A stretch of DNA of 64,000 nucleotides from Betaproteobacteria bacterium (GCA_013298695.1 JAAFIS010000001.1:806001-870000), one strand, 5' to 3'. Positions 53,165 to 63,676 are shown, numbered from the stretch's first letter. A program made the numbers and translations. The notes: generated by a model not told the origin, from the sequence alone.

Positions 53165-54322
53165 CTAGCGCGCGCCAAACGCAACCAACTGGCCTGAACC
53201 CGTCAATGCGTAGCCGAACGACGCGCCTTGCGCCATGCCGCCTGAAATTTTGGTCGTGCCCAAACTGCGCGCAACAATTCGCCCGGTCGCTTTGTTGAGC
53301 GAATGCACGTTACCTTCGTTATCAATAACGACCAAATTTTCGCCCGCGAGCGCGACACCGGTCGCAATACGTCCGGCGAGCACGTCTTGCTTCCAGATGG
53401 TGCCGCCGGTGGAGCGGTCGAGCGCGTACGCGCTGCCTTTGTCGTCCACGACGTAGACGTATTTGTCATCGAGCAAAGTGCCCGTCAACGAGCCAATGTC
53501 GCGCGACCAAATAGGGGTTCCGCGTTGCAAATCGAAGCAAGCAACACGCCCTTGATAGGCAGAAGCGCATGCGCGCTGCGCATCAATTGACGGACGTCCT
53601 GCGATGTCGATCAAGCGCTCAAGTTCTGACGCGCCTTTCGGATTGGCAACGGTTGCTTCCCAACCGACGGCACCGGTCGCCAAATCAAAGGCAAGTAGTC
53701 GTCCGGTTGGAGTTCCGATAAACCCGCCGCCGCGCACGGCAACGGGGATTGACCCAGCGCGCAATGTCAACGCCGGAATTTGTCGCTGGATAACCCATTT
53801 GCGCGACCCATCTTTGGCGTCAAGCCCGACGATGTTGCCGTCAACCATGGGCACAACGACAACGCCGTCAGAAATTGCTGCAGGCACGATCGATTCGGTG
53901 GGCACGCGCACGCGCCACTTCGACGCGCCGTTTGCATCAAACGCAAACACTTCCGCTTTTTGCGAAGAGACAATCACCAAGCCGCCGCCGACACCCACGC
54001 CGCCGCTCAGCTTACCCGCGCCTTGCGGCAGCGAGAAGCGAGCCAACTGTGCACCTGTTTTTTCATCAGCGACAACGATGGTGCCGTCGGGATGCGCAGC
54101 ATAGACCTTGCCGCCGTCGACCATAGGCACCAACGCGCTCGCCTGCGAGCCGCCGACTGCCAACGTCCATGCCGGTGCAATGGCCGCCGCGCCGTCTGCT
54201 TTCGGGAGCGGCGTTGTCTTGCTACTGCTTCCGCCGAGCCATGAAAAATAGCTGCACCCGGAGAGCGCAGTGACGCAGACGCTGAGTGCGGTGAATTGGG
54301 CGATGCGAGCGAGTGCGGCCAT
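53165..54322 (-). CDS. bamB: Outer membrane assembly lipoprotein BamB
   Basis: This 385-residue lipoprotein (lipobox ALSGC, Cys about residue 22) has a beta-propeller of PQQ-like repeats (for example GTPIWSRDIGSLTG and GGTIWKQDVLAG). It is part of the BAM complex that inserts outer-membrane beta-barrels. It follows the yfgM-like gene by 9 bp. Confidence 0.95.
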   Translation of the reverse strand: MAALARIAQFTALSVCVTALSGCSYFSWLGGSSSKTTPLPKADGAAAIAPAWTLAVGGSQASALVPMVDGGKVYAAHPDGTIVVADEKTGAQLARFSLPQGAGKLSGGVGVGGGLVIVSSQKAEVFAFDANGASKWRVRVPTESIVPAAISDGVVVVPMVDGNIVGLDAKDGSRKWVIQRQIPALTLRAGSIPVAVRGGGFIGTPTGRLLAFDLATGAVGWEATVANPKGASELERLIDIAGRPSIDAQRACASAYQGRVACFDLQRGTPIWSRDIGSLTGTLLDDKYVYVVDDKGSAYALDRSTGGTIWKQDVLAGRIATGVALAGENLVVIDNEGNVHSLNKATGRIVARSLGTTKISGGMAQGASFGYALTGSGQLVAFGAR

Positions 54323-54331
54323 AAATTACGA

Positions 54332-55105
54332 TTATTTTTTAGTTGCAGGCGTGGTGCCGGGAGCAGCAGGCGCTGGATTGGTTGCAGCGGGCGTTGCGGA
54401 AGCGGCCGACGTTGCGGCGGCAGCCGGAGCCGTTGCAGGAGAGGCAGCAGGCGTTGCCACGGCGGCCACTGCCGCTAGGCCCAAGCTATCGAGCTTGAGC
54501 TGCGTTAGTTGTTTTTGTGCGCCTTTGCTGTCGAGCTTTTTCAGGGCTTCTTCGTACGCTGTTTTTGCGTCGGCCATCTTGCCTTGAAGCTTAAAAACGT
54601 CGCCACGCGCGTCGAGGAATAGGCCGGCAAATGCGTCGTGATGTTTACCGTCGAGCGTCGCTAACGCGGCGTCGTAAGCCTTTTGATCCATGAGCACTGA
54701 GGCTAGGCGCAGCCGTGCAATGTATTTGAGCTCGTCTTCCGCGCTGTTTGCGATCACCCATTCCAGATTCTTCCGCGCGCCATCAAGATCACCCGAATCA
54801 AAGGCTGCTTTCGCGGCCAGCATCGCGCCGCGTGGCGCAAAACCGGTGCTCGGGAATTTTTCGAGTAATTGAGCGGTAGCGTCTTTAACCTTAGCGCTCT
54901 CGTTTTTGCCAATGCCGTCGCTAATGGCGAAATACAGCGTGCTCGCTTCGGCGGCTTGCTTTTTGGACCACCACTTGTAGCCCTGTGTGCCGGCGACTGC
55001 CAGCGCCAACACGACCACGATTGCCGTAACGATATTGCCGTTACGTGCCCACCAAGCCTTAAGGTCGCCAATTTTTTCTTGTTCGTCGAGATCGTATGCA
55101 GCCAT
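54332..55105 (-). CDS. YfgM-like tetratricopeptide membrane protein
   Basis: This 257-residue protein starts with YDLDEQEKIGDLKAWWARNG, a membrane helix (about 24-45), and periplasmic TPR-like helices. A long Ala/Pro/Thr-rich C-terminal tail (about 205-257) looks disordered. YfgM homologues assist periplasmic chaperone traffic with the Sec translocon. It is in the conserved hisS-yfgM-bamB order. Confidence 0.88.
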   Translation of the reverse strand: MAAYDLDEQEKIGDLKAWWARNGNIVTAIVVVLALAVAGTQGYKWWSKKQAAEASTLYFAISDGIGKNESAKVKDATAQLLEKFPSTGFAPRGAMLAAKAAFDSGDLDGARKNLEWVIANSAEDELKYIARLRLASVLMDQKAYDAALATLDGKHHDAFAGLFLDARGDVFKLQGKMADAKTAYEEALKKLDSKGAQKQLTQLKLDSLGLAAVAAVATPAASPATAPAAAATSAASATPAATNPAPAAPGTTPATKK

Positions 55106-55164
55106 GATTTAAATTTGAGAACGATGAGGGCGTCGCAACGCTTTACGCGTTCGCGACGCAGGTG

Positions 55165-56436
55165 TCAGTTCGAGCCGCGCACGTGGGCTGCGACTTGGGA
55201 ACCCGTAATTATCGCTTGTTCGCCTTGAATCGCGTCGCCCGCCGCATTCCGCAACGGTTTTACCGCGACCGTTCCGGCGGAAACCTCGTTGTCGCCGACG
55301 ATCAGCGCGAAACGGGCGCCGCTCGCGTCCGCCTTCTTCATCTGGCTCTTAAAGCTGCCGCCGCCCGCATGCAGCGCCACCGACAGACCTGAGTTACGTA
55401 AGTTCTCAGCCAGCTTCATGGCATACGTAGCCGCGCCGTCGCCCGCGTGCACCACATACGCGTCGATTGCACCCACGTTTAAGTTGTCTGCCAGCATCAT
55501 CAATACACGCTCAATGCCCATGCCGAAACCAATTGCAGGCGTTGGTTTGCCGCCGAGCTGTTCAAACAAGCCGTCGTAGCGACCGCCGCCGCAAATGGTG
55601 AGAGGATTTTCAAAGCGTTCAGTCACGAATTCAAACGCGGTGCGGTTGTAGTAATCCATGCCGCGAACGATGCGCGGATTCACCACAAACGCAATGCCCG
55701 CGTCGGAGAGCAGCCGTTGCAAACCGTCAAAATGCGTGCGCGATTCGGCTTCTAACGAGTCGAGTAGATTCGGCGCGGTTTTGTTGATCTCAATAACGCT
55801 CGCGACTTTGCTGTCAAGAATGCGCATTGGGTTGGTATGCAAGCGACGCTTTGCCTCATCGTCTAGCGCAGTCGGCGTCTTTTCATAGTGCGCGATGAGT
55901 TTTTCGCGATATGCATTGCGCTCGGCTGCATTGCCAATTGAATTGATTTCGAGCCGGTAATCGGCGATGCCGAGCTCGCGCAATATCCGCGCACCGAGCA
56001 TCATGATTTCGGCGTCGACATCGGGGCCTTCGATCCCGAATGCCTCAACATCAAACTGACTGAACTGACGATAGCGCCCTTTCTGCGGGCGCTCATGACG
56101 AAACATCGGGCCGCTTGTGTAGATGCGCGCCGGCCCGTTGTAAGTGAGATTGGCTTCAACCGCCGCGCGAACCAATCCGGCAGTGAGCTCGGGGCGTAGC
56201 GTGAGTTTTTCGCCGTTTAATTTATCTTCAAAGGAATACATCTCCTTCTCAACGATGTCGGTGACTTCGCCGATTGAGCGCACGAAAAGCGGCGTGTGCT
56301 CCACAATCGGTGCGCGCATGTTTTTGTAGCCGTATTGCCGCGCCACTCGCGTCGCGATTTCTTCGAAGTACTCCCACTTCGACGATTCGCCGGGCAGGAT
56401 GTCGTTCATACCTCGGACTGACTGTAATTTTTCCAT
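55165..56436 (-). CDS. hisS: Histidyl-tRNA synthetase
   Basis: This 423-residue class II synthetase has VRGMNDILPGES at the N-terminus, motif 2 (GPMFRHERPQKGRYRQF), and the His-specific motifs LVRAAVEAN-adjacent region and GGGRYDGL. The anticodon-binding domain follows from about 330. In related genomes ispG is directly upstream. Here a 5.9 kb block intervenes. Confidence 0.97.
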   Translation of the reverse strand: MEKLQSVRGMNDILPGESSKWEYFEEIATRVARQYGYKNMRAPIVEHTPLFVRSIGEVTDIVEKEMYSFEDKLNGEKLTLRPELTAGLVRAAVEANLTYNGPARIYTSGPMFRHERPQKGRYRQFSQFDVEAFGIEGPDVDAEIMMLGARILRELGIADYRLEINSIGNAAERNAYREKLIAHYEKTPTALDDEAKRRLHTNPMRILDSKVASVIEINKTAPNLLDSLEAESRTHFDGLQRLLSDAGIAFVVNPRIVRGMDYYNRTAFEFVTERFENPLTICGGGRYDGLFEQLGGKPTPAIGFGMGIERVLMMLADNLNVGAIDAYVVHAGDGAATYAMKLAENLRNSGLSVALHAGGGSFKSQMKKADASGARFALIVGDNEVSAGTVAVKPLRNAAGDAIQGEQAIITGSQVAAHVRGSN

Positions 56437-57119
56437 ATTTAGCTCAACCGCTCATCGGCCAATTCATGCGGGCGAGAGCGAAGTTTTTGGTTAATTTCGA
56501 AAAAGCACTTATAGGCCACTATCGCCCAGTAAATTGGGCGTTCTGCCGAAAGCGCTATGTGTCGCTGTGTGAAGATTTGACAAGCTCGTTTACGCGCGAA
56601 CTTGCAGCCAAACGCGTTCGCTCACACAGCAGAGGGGAGTTTTTAGCGGGTCACCCGAAGGTGTCGCGCTGGCGCTAAGAGTGGTGCAACCACAAAGTTC
56701 GACCTAGTCATAACCCTTATTGTAAGAGAGGCGTTGCAAGCCCGGCACGAGGCGGACTTCGGCGCGAGCGGTTGTGATCGATGTCGATTGCAGGGTTTCT
56801 TGACGGCGATGGTGGCGATGCGGCGAAACGGAATCGAGGCATTTGTGTTTCACGATTCGCGTGGCTCCACTTCGTTTCATTGTTGATGCGAAGAAGAGAT
56901 CGCTTCGCGACGGCAGCACGGAAACCCGGATGCGAGCATCTGGGCTGCGAAGCACGCTCGAAGCCAACGGTTCATCACTCGTGGATACGTCGCCCACCGC
57001 ATGTGCAAGGCTCGTTCAGAGCGAGAGCTCGTGTGGCATGAAAATTCTCGAAGCAGCGAATGTCAAGCTCGAATGATTACTGGCACAATCGTTCGGTATT
57101 CTTTGTGTTGTGGACAGTG
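56437..57119. other. Intergenic region upstream of hisS and the patatin gene
   Basis: In 683 bp no convincing gene was found. It holds a GCCCAGTAAATTGGGC hairpin (56524-56541), related to the one at 31079-31095, and a diverged CCCGGATGCGAGCATC repeat copy (56923-56949). The promoters of hisS (minus) and the patatin gene (plus) must lie here. Confidence 0.5.
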
Positions 57120-59369
57120 ATGAATTCACGGTGGACCGTTCAAGCATTTGCCACTTGCCTTGGCATCGGTTTCGCACTTTTTGTGCAAGCGCAGACGCCC
57201 GCGACAGAGCGCCTCGGTAGAGCCGATCAAAGCGCCCATCGTCCGAAGATCGGCTTGGTGCTCTCCGGTGGCGGGGCTCGTGGTCTCGCACACATCGGCG
57301 TATTGAAGGAACTTGAGGCCGCGCGAATTCCGATCGATTTTGTGGCTGGCACCAGTATGGGCTCAATCGTCGGCGGCCTGTATGCGAGCGGGATTCCGCC
57401 CGCTGAGCTAGAGCGCCGAGTACTTGCGCTGGATTGGGACGCTATGTTTGCTGATCGACCGCCGCGTGAAGAGTTATCGCTGCGACGAAAGGCAGACGAT
57501 CAAAAATTTTCTCTACCTTTTGAGTTGGGCATGCGAGATGGCGTGTTTCGCGCGCCAATCGCCGCGGTTAGTTCAAGTGGGCTGGAGCGCATGCTCAAGG
57601 CGCTCACTCGCGAGGTGCCGTCCGCTGTCGATTTTGATCAATTACCCATCCCCTATCGCGCCGTAGCAACGGATCTGGTCACTGGAGAGGCCGTGGTGTT
57701 TAGCCGCGGCAATCTGGCCGCCGTCATGCGAGCGAGTATGAGCGTGCCAGCCGCATTTGCGCCGGTTGAAATTGATGGACGAATTCTGGTTGATGGTGGC
57801 TTGGTCAACAACTTGCCAGTCGATCTGGTTCGCGCGATGGGCGCTGACATCGTTATTGCCGTAAATATCGGCACACCGCTATTGCCGCGGGCGGAGCTTG
57901 GGTCGATCCTCGGCGTTGGGACGCAAATGTTGAATATTTTGACCGAGCAAAACGTACGCACGTCGCTTGCGATGCTGCGCGTAAACGACATTTTGGTGAC
58001 ACCCGATTTGAGCCTCATTACGGCAATGGATTTCAGCAAAGGGACCGACGCGATCAATCGCGGCGCGGAGGCTGCACGCGGTGTGTTGCCGCTGTTAATT
58101 GGATACGCGTTGCCAGAGTCGACTTATGCGAGTCGACTTCAAGCGCTTCGGTCGCCGGCGCTACCGAACAAGATCGATGCGATTCGTGTCGAAGGTGGAA
58201 CACAAGTGGGTGCGCAAACTATTGAGGCTGCACTGGCGGCAAATATTGGCGCGGGTTTCGACGAGAAACAAGTCGAGCGCGATTTGTCGTGGTTGTTTGG
58301 AAGAGGCGATTTCGAGCGACTTGACTATCGCATCGTCACCGAGCGTGATCGCAATGTGCTCTTGATTGATGCGCGCGAGAAAAGCTGGGGACCCAATTTT
58401 TTTCGTTTTGGTTTTGGTTTGAATACTGATTTCAACGGTGCGGGGCAATTTAGTTTGATCGGGAACCATACGCGGCGATGGTTGAATTCCCTTGGTGCCG
58501 AATGGCGCAACGAAGTCCAAGTTGGGCGTCAACAGCGGCTTTCGTCGGAGTTTTACCAACCGCTTAATTCAACCGAAACGCTTTTTTTCTCTGCTAGTGC
58601 GGAGCGCCGTCGTCGCTTGGGCGAAGTTAGCGTGCAAGTTGAGAACGGGCTCACGACACGTCCGCTCGCCGAATACGCGTCTCGCGAAACTCGCCTGTTG
58701 TTTGATTTGGGCATTGCGTTTGGACGCTACGGCGAACTACGCCTGGGACCAGTCTATGAAAAACAGGTCGTCACGCCGCGTATCGGTGAACTAGCTCTGC
58801 CGAGTTTTCGCGCTGACCAATCCGGTGTTCAAGCGAGCTTTACGGTCGATCAACGAAATTCAGCGGTGTTCGCAAAATCGGGCTATCGTATTGAGGGAGC
58901 TGCTCAAAAAGCATTGGATGCCTTTGGTGCAACCTCGTCGTTTACGCGGTATCAATGGTTGGCCGAATACGCATTTTCAATGGGTGCCAATACAGTTGAC
59001 ATCGCGCTTCGCGGCGGATCGGTTTCGCGCCGTGCGGGGCTTGATTATCCGCAGTTTGAATTGGGTGGTTTCCTGCAGTTGTCAGGGTTGCGTAGCGGCC
59101 AGCTTCGTGGTGATCGGATGAAATTCGCGCGACTTAAGGCAATGCGACAAATCGGCACGTTACCGGCGTTCGGTCGCGGCATCTACCTTGGCGGCTCGCT
59201 CGAAGCTGGCAGCATGGACGGCGGCGCAACCACGCTCGATTTCAATCGTTCGGTGTTTGGCGCAAGTCTGTTCCTCGGGATCGACACCACCGTTGGCCCA
59301 CTCTATATCGGCGCGGGTCGAGCGTCAGGTGGCAATCAGAGCGCGTATTTGTTCTTGGGTCGTCCGTGA
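57120..59369 (+). CDS. Patatin-like phospholipase with outer-membrane barrel (PlpD-like, type Vd)
   Basis: This 749-residue exported protein has a signal peptide (1 to about 24), then a patatin domain with oxyanion GGGARG (50-55), nucleophile S79 in GTSMG and catalytic D225 in DGG. A POTRA-like region follows (about 345-420) and then a C-terminal beta-barrel of the surface-antigen/BamA type. This matches PlpD-type autotransporters, which carry a lipase to the surface. The ATG at 57120 is chosen for the signal peptide. It is inserted between hisS and ispG. Confidence 0.88.
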   Translation: MNSRWTVQAFATCLGIGFALFVQAQTPATERLGRADQSAHRPKIGLVLSGGGARGLAHIGVLKELEAARIPIDFVAGTSMGSIVGGLYASGIPPAELERRVLALDWDAMFADRPPREELSLRRKADDQKFSLPFELGMRDGVFRAPIAAVSSSGLERMLKALTREVPSAVDFDQLPIPYRAVATDLVTGEAVVFSRGNLAAVMRASMSVPAAFAPVEIDGRILVDGGLVNNLPVDLVRAMGADIVIAVNIGTPLLPRAELGSILGVGTQMLNILTEQNVRTSLAMLRVNDILVTPDLSLITAMDFSKGTDAINRGAEAARGVLPLLIGYALPESTYASRLQALRSPALPNKIDAIRVEGGTQVGAQTIEAALAANIGAGFDEKQVERDLSWLFGRGDFERLDYRIVTERDRNVLLIDAREKSWGPNFFRFGFGLNTDFNGAGQFSLIGNHTRRWLNSLGAEWRNEVQVGRQQRLSSEFYQPLNSTETLFFSASAERRRRLGEVSVQVENGLTTRPLAEYASRETRLLFDLGIAFGRYGELRLGPVYEKQVVTPRIGELALPSFRADQSGVQASFTVDQRNSAVFAKSGYRIEGAAQKALDAFGATSSFTRYQWLAEYAFSMGANTVDIALRGGSVSRRAGLDYPQFELGGFLQLSGLRSGQLRGDRMKFARLKAMRQIGTLPAFGRGIYLGGSLEAGSMDGGATTLDFNRSVFGASLFLGIDTTVGPLYIGAGRASGGNQSAYLFLGRP

Positions 59370-59595
59370 GGAATTAATTTGGTAGCTTGCACAACAGTAA
59401 AGGCTGTTCGCAAAAAATTCGGACGCAAAGGACGCGTGTTGAATAGATTGACCGGTAGAGAAAAACTGCTGTGACGCAGTTCACAACGGTGATCCAAATT
59501 TGGCGTTCGGTGCTTGCAACCCAAACAAGTTTGCAGTAACTTATGTTGTGTCGGATAGATCTGATCAAGTAGTCTTTTTTTTTTGGGAATCTAAC

Positions 59596-60384
59596 ATGTT
59601 GAAAGTAGTAGCTAAGTGGGTTGTTAGCGTGATCGTGGTGGTGCAAGCGGCTGCGGTTTCCGCTGCCCTTACGCTGTATACAGACGATGACTTTCGCGGT
59701 CGCTCCACCACTCTGGAAGGGCAGACGGTCAACCTAAAGCGCTTGGGCATGAACGACCAAGCCTCTTCGGTGATCGTTACTGACGGCAACTGGCTGATTT
59801 GTGAGAACGAGAATTTCGGTGGCAAATGCGTGGTCCTCGGACCAGGCAGTTATCGATCACTGCGCGCGTATGATTTGAACGACGCCATCACCTCCGCGCG
59901 TCCAGCGCGTCGCGGCGAATCGAATCGCCCCATCGTGCTGCCATCGCCGCCAGCTGAATACTACGATTGGTATCAGCGGCCCAGTGAAAGGCTCTTTCAG
60001 GCGCCGGTGATTGCCGCGCGCGCTGTCCACGGTACACCCGAACAACGCTGCTGGACCGAGAATTCTCAGGGCGGGTCGTCGAATGCGGGCGGCGCTGTAA
60101 TCGGTGCAATCATTGGCGGCATTATTGGTCATCAAATCGGCGGCGGGAGCGGTCGCGATGCGGCGACGGCAGGCGGAGCCATTGCTGGTGCAGCCATCGG
60201 CAGTCAAAGCGGTCGCGGATTGCCGTATTCACGGGAGGTTCGCCGCTGTGAAAATGTCGCATCGGGTCGACCACTTTATTGGGACGTCACCTACAACTTC
60301 CGTGGCCAAGATCACTTCGTCCAGATGAGCCGACCGCCAGGATCAACCGTGACCGTTAATCGCTTTGGCGAACCTCGGGAGTAG
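59596..60384 (+). CDS. Beta/gamma-crystallin and glycine-zipper exported protein
   Basis: This 262-residue protein has a signal peptide (1 to about 24), then a beta/gamma-crystallin-like domain (about 25-85; LTLYTDDDFRGRS and ICENENFGGKCVVLGPG). A linker precedes a glycine-zipper 2TM segment (about 155-195; GAVIGAIIGGIIGHQIGGG) of the Rickettsia 17 kDa surface-antigen type, and a small C-terminal domain. A T10 tract (59575-59584) lies 11 bp upstream of the ATG. It is probably a cell-envelope protein; the function is unknown. Confidence 0.82.
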   Translation: MLKVVAKWVVSVIVVVQAAAVSAALTLYTDDDFRGRSTTLEGQTVNLKRLGMNDQASSVIVTDGNWLICENENFGGKCVVLGPGSYRSLRAYDLNDAITSARPARRGESNRPIVLPSPPAEYYDWYQRPSERLFQAPVIAARAVHGTPEQRCWTENSQGGSSNAGGAVIGAIIGGIIGHQIGGGSGRDAATAGGAIAGAAIGSQSGRGLPYSREVRRCENVASGRPLYWDVTYNFRGQDHFVQMSRPPGSTVTVNRFGEPRE

Positions 60385-60600
60385 GGGTGGTTGGCCGTAC
60401 GGATAGGCCGCGCGACCGCACATTGCGAGACCGCATGCAATCCCTGTCAGGAGTCCAGCCGCTGGACTGCACAAACACCGGAGTCTGCTCAGTCACTGGG
60501 CTTATCTTAGCGAAAGCGCAACCGCGTCAGCCGCGCCCGACTGGTGACGGTAGAAGCGCTTTGCAGACTAGATTCCTTCAATGAGAAATCGGTAAAACTC

Positions 60601-61263
60601 ATGGATCAAAAAATACTGCCGTGGCATCGTCCGAACATCACTGCGGCGGTTGCGATCACAGCTTGGTCAGGTCTTGCATTGCAGCTCTACCTGTCGTTGC
60701 GACTCGTAAACGACCGAGGCTTATCTGTGGGCGCCGGTCTCGTTGAGTATTTTGGATATTTCACTATCCTCACGAACATCATTGTCGCCTCGAGTCTTAG
60801 TCTTGCCGGATGGGGGCAATCAGGTGCTTTAGTGCGGGTGAGTAGAAGTCCGTCGGTTGCCAGTGGAATACTGACGAGTATTTTGCTGGTTGGCGCGGGC
60901 TATCACTTCCTACTTCGCGATATTTGGAATCCGGTGGGGCTTGCGTGGGTTGCGGATCAAATACTTCACTATGTCACTCCGCTGCTCTGTGCGTTCAACT
61001 GGTGGTATTGCGTTCCAGCCACAAGATTAACTTGGGTTGCACCATTGACTTGGTGTGCGTGGCCAATCGTTTACACAATTTACGCATTGCTTCGCGGCGA
61101 GTGGCTAGGTCGATACCCCTATCCGTTCATCGATGTTGGCGTGCTGGGCTACGAGCGAGTACTTTTAAACGTGGTCGGTTTGCTCGTGATATTCGTGCTG
61201 CTGGGGGTTGCACTGGTCGCGCTTATGAGGGTGAGATCTAGCAAGAAGGAAAAGAGAGTTTAG
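60601..61263 (+). CDS. Pr6Pr family membrane protein
   Basis: This 220-residue protein has six predicted membrane helices and the family's FGYFTILTN near residue 52 and HYVTPLLCAFNWW near 123. Pr6Pr proteins are related to the AIG1/FAR-17a group. No function is established in bacteria. The ATG at 60601 begins the first hydrophobic region; the 216 bp gap upstream holds nothing recognised. Confidence 0.8.
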   Translation: MDQKILPWHRPNITAAVAITAWSGLALQLYLSLRLVNDRGLSVGAGLVEYFGYFTILTNIIVASSLSLAGWGQSGALVRVSRSPSVASGILTSILLVGAGYHFLLRDIWNPVGLAWVADQILHYVTPLLCAFNWWYCVPATRLTWVAPLTWCAWPIVYTIYALLRGEWLGRYPYPFIDVGVLGYERVLLNVVGLLVIFVLLGVALVALMRVRSSKKEKRV

Positions 61264-61623
61264 TGTCTGGCATGCCAAGCGCACGAAAGATGACGAGGGG
61301 CGATTTGGCGCGAGTAACGTGACGACGCGGTCACAACGCGTCTCTGCCAAGAGCATCCGGACAGCTGCCCAATGGCTCGCTGCACGAACACAGATATTCC
61401 TCGGCGCTTAGGCCAAGTTGCGGGTTGAGTGCTCAACGGGCGTGCGGCGATTTATCTGCTGGTGAAGTAAACCTGGTGCCGCCGAACTTTCTGCTCGCGT
61501 GCGGGTATATCGTTCTGTCGCACGGTGAAGCCAGCAAAAAAGAGGTTCGCGTTTGGGGCGAGTACAAGCGCTTTTTGAAACTAGATATGTGCGAGCCTAT
61601 ACGATCAGCTCGCGCTCTCGCAA
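61264..61623. other. Region without a supported gene
   Basis: A plus-strand frame from 61425 to 61781 runs into the antisense of the methyltransferase gene and has no family similarity. Its middle (VNLVPPNFLLACGYIVLS) could be a remnant, but I cannot assign it. No repeat family member was seen. Confidence 0.4.
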
Positions 61624-62316
61624 TTACCGGGCGCGCGCCAACATCACCCACAAGAAACTTTTGCCGAACCTGCCTGAGTCCGCAGAAGTTTCGTTCATTC
61701 GATTTATCTCGGCGACCTCCAGGTGCTGCCCCCAAAAGTCGTGCAGCCAGTTATCGGAATAGCCCAAGCCACCGCCAATAGTTCCGTTTTCGTAGACCTG
61801 TTCGTCGGTGTAGCCGCTTCCGCCTTCGGGTGCAAAGCAGGTTAGCCCGAAAAAAGCGCCAGGCTTCAGTGCCGAAGCAACGAGTTCGGCGTAGTTGCGA
61901 CGATGATGCGGCGGTAAATGATGAAAACATCCAGAGTCGTAGACGAAGTCCAGACTATGTGGCTTAGGAACGTTGTCGAAGATCGAGCCGCAAACGAAGT
62001 CAATCGTCCTCTGATTCGCGCCTGCGCGTTCGCGTGCCCACGCGATGGCCTGTTCGGAAAGATCGATTCCCTGCACGCTGAAATGCTTGCTCGCGAGGTA
62101 AATCGAGTTCCTCCCATTCCCGCAGCCAATGTCGAGCGCAGCGCCAGCGACGATGCGACCTGCATTGACCCATTCGACCAGGTTATCGTCCGGATCTGAC
62201 CCAAAGAAAGGGCAGGGCCGTTTTCGATCCGCGTAAAACTTCGCCCATCGAAGGCGCTCGATTGAGTCGACGCGATTCGCGAGCTCCAGTGTCGTACCGA
62301 GGGGGTGGTCGTTCAT
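61624..62316 (-). CDS. Class I SAM-dependent methyltransferase
   Basis: This 230-residue protein has motif I ALDIGCGNGRNSIYLA (about 60-75), then QGIDLSEQAIAWARE and the acidic DFVYDSGCFHHLPPHHR motif. This is the thiopurine-methyltransferase/TehB-like branch. The substrate is unknown. It lies 15 bp upstream of the ispG start-side neighbour on the minus strand, i.e. after ispG in transcription order. Confidence 0.85.
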   Translation of the reverse strand: MNDHPLGTTLELANRVDSIERLRWAKFYADRKRPCPFFGSDPDDNLVEWVNAGRIVAGAALDIGCGNGRNSIYLASKHFSVQGIDLSEQAIAWARERAGANQRTIDFVCGSIFDNVPKPHSLDFVYDSGCFHHLPPHHRRNYAELVASALKPGAFFGLTCFAPEGGSGYTDEQVYENGTIGGGLGYSDNWLHDFWGQHLEVAEINRMNETSADSGRFGKSFLWVMLARAR

Positions 62317-62331
62317 TGGCTTAGCGCGCCA

Positions 62332-63651
62332 CTACCCCACCACAATCGGAATCGCTTTTCGCTCCGCAGGCTCCGCCAACTCAGCCGCCGTGCGCGGCAC
62401 GTCTTTCCCGCCGTACGTGCGCAGCACATACGCGTCTAGCAGTCCTTGAAATTCCTCGGCGATGTGATCGCCTTTGAGCGTTACGGTTTTCTTGCCGTCT
62501 TCGTACACGGGCGCAACAGGGAGTTCGCCGGTGCCGGGTAGCGAGATTCCGATGTTGGCCATTTTTGATTCGCCAGGGCCGTTCACCACGCAACCCATGA
62601 CGGCCACACTCATGCCTTCAACGCCGGGATGTTTTTCGCGCCATACGGGCATTTGCGCGCGCAAATAGCTTTGTGTTTTTGCGGCGAGCTCTTGGAAGAA
62701 GGTGCTCGTGGTGCGACCGCAGCCGGGGCAGGCAGTGACCAGCGGCGTGAATTGCCGCAAGCCCATCGTTTGCAGCATTTCTTGCGCAACGATCACCTCT
62801 TTGGTGCGGTCGCCGTTCGGCTCAGGCGTAAGCGACACGCGAATGGTGTCACCAATGCCTTGCTGCAACAGGATCGCCATGGCAGCGGTGGAGGCGACGA
62901 TGCCTTTGCTGCCCATGCCCGCTTCGGTGAGCCCCAGGTGCAGCGGGTAATCGCAACGCGCGGCGAGATCGGCGTAGACCGCGATTAAATCTTGTACGTC
63001 AGAGACTTTGCACGAGAGGCAAATCATGTCGCCCGGCAAGCCGACTTTTTCCGCGAGCGCGGCGGATTCAAGCGCAGAGGTCACGAGCGCATCGCGCATC
63101 ACTTGCTGCGCGGTTTTCGGATTAGGTAACGCAGCGTTAGCGTCCATCAATCGGCCGAGCAACTCTTGATCGAGGCTGCCCCAGTTGACGCCGATGCGCA
63201 CCGGCTTGTTTTCGCGAATCGCGATTTCGATCATCTGCGTGAACTGCGTATCGTGCTTTTCACCGCGACCGACGTTGCCGGGATTAATGCGGTACTTCGC
63301 GAGCGCTTTGGCGCAATCGGGATAGTCGCGCAACAACTTGTGGCCGTTGAAATGAAAATCGCCGACGAGTGGCACGTTGCAATGCAGTTTGTCGAGCCCT
63401 TCACGAATCGCTGCGACCGCGGCAGCGGCTTCGGGCGAATTCACCGTGATGCGAACGACCTCCGAGCCTGCGCTGGCAAGTGCGAAGACTTGATCGATGG
63501 TTGCCTGAATATCGGCAGTGTCGGTGTTGGTCATCGACTGCACCATGATCGGCGCGACGTTGCCCACTGAGCCGCCGATGCGCACATGCCCAATTTTCAC
63601 TTGACGGGTTTGGCGGCGAACCGGCGAATTCGCTGAAGGCGATCTGGACAT
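62332..63651 (-). CDS. ispG: 4-hydroxy-3-methylbut-2-enyl diphosphate synthase IspG
   Basis: This 439-residue [4Fe-4S] enzyme makes HMBPP in the MEP isoprenoid pathway, which supplies CrtE and quinones. It has [11 protein letters not shown] at the N-terminal TIM barrel, [19 protein letters not shown] in the middle and cluster ligands in ACPGCGR and [10 protein letters not shown]. It is normally next to hisS; here that link is broken by an insertion. Confidence 0.97.
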   Translation of the reverse strand: MSRSPSANSPVRRQTRQVKIGHVRIGGSVGNVAPIMVQSMTNTDTADIQATIDQVFALASAGSEVVRITVNSPEAAAAVAAIREGLDKLHCNVPLVGDFHFNGHKLLRDYPDCAKALAKYRINPGNVGRGEKHDTQFTQMIEIAIRENKPVRIGVNWGSLDQELLGRLMDANAALPNPKTAQQVMRDALVTSALESAALAEKVGLPGDMICLSCKVSDVQDLIAVYADLAARCDYPLHLGLTEAGMGSKGIVASTAAMAILLQQGIGDTIRVSLTPEPNGDRTKEVIVAQEMLQTMGLRQFTPLVTACPGCGRTTSTFFQELAAKTQSYLRAQMPVWREKHPGVEGMSVAVMGCVVNGPGESKMANIGISLPGTGELPVAPVYEDGKKTVTLKGDHIAEEFQGLLDAYVLRTYGGKDVPRTAAELAEPAERKAIPIVVG

Positions 63652-63676
63652 AAAACTTGAGATCTAAGTGGGTTGG

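Noticed and set aside
61425-61781. 118-codon plus-strand frame
   Set aside because: It runs antisense into the methyltransferase gene and has no recognisable domain or ribosome-binding site.
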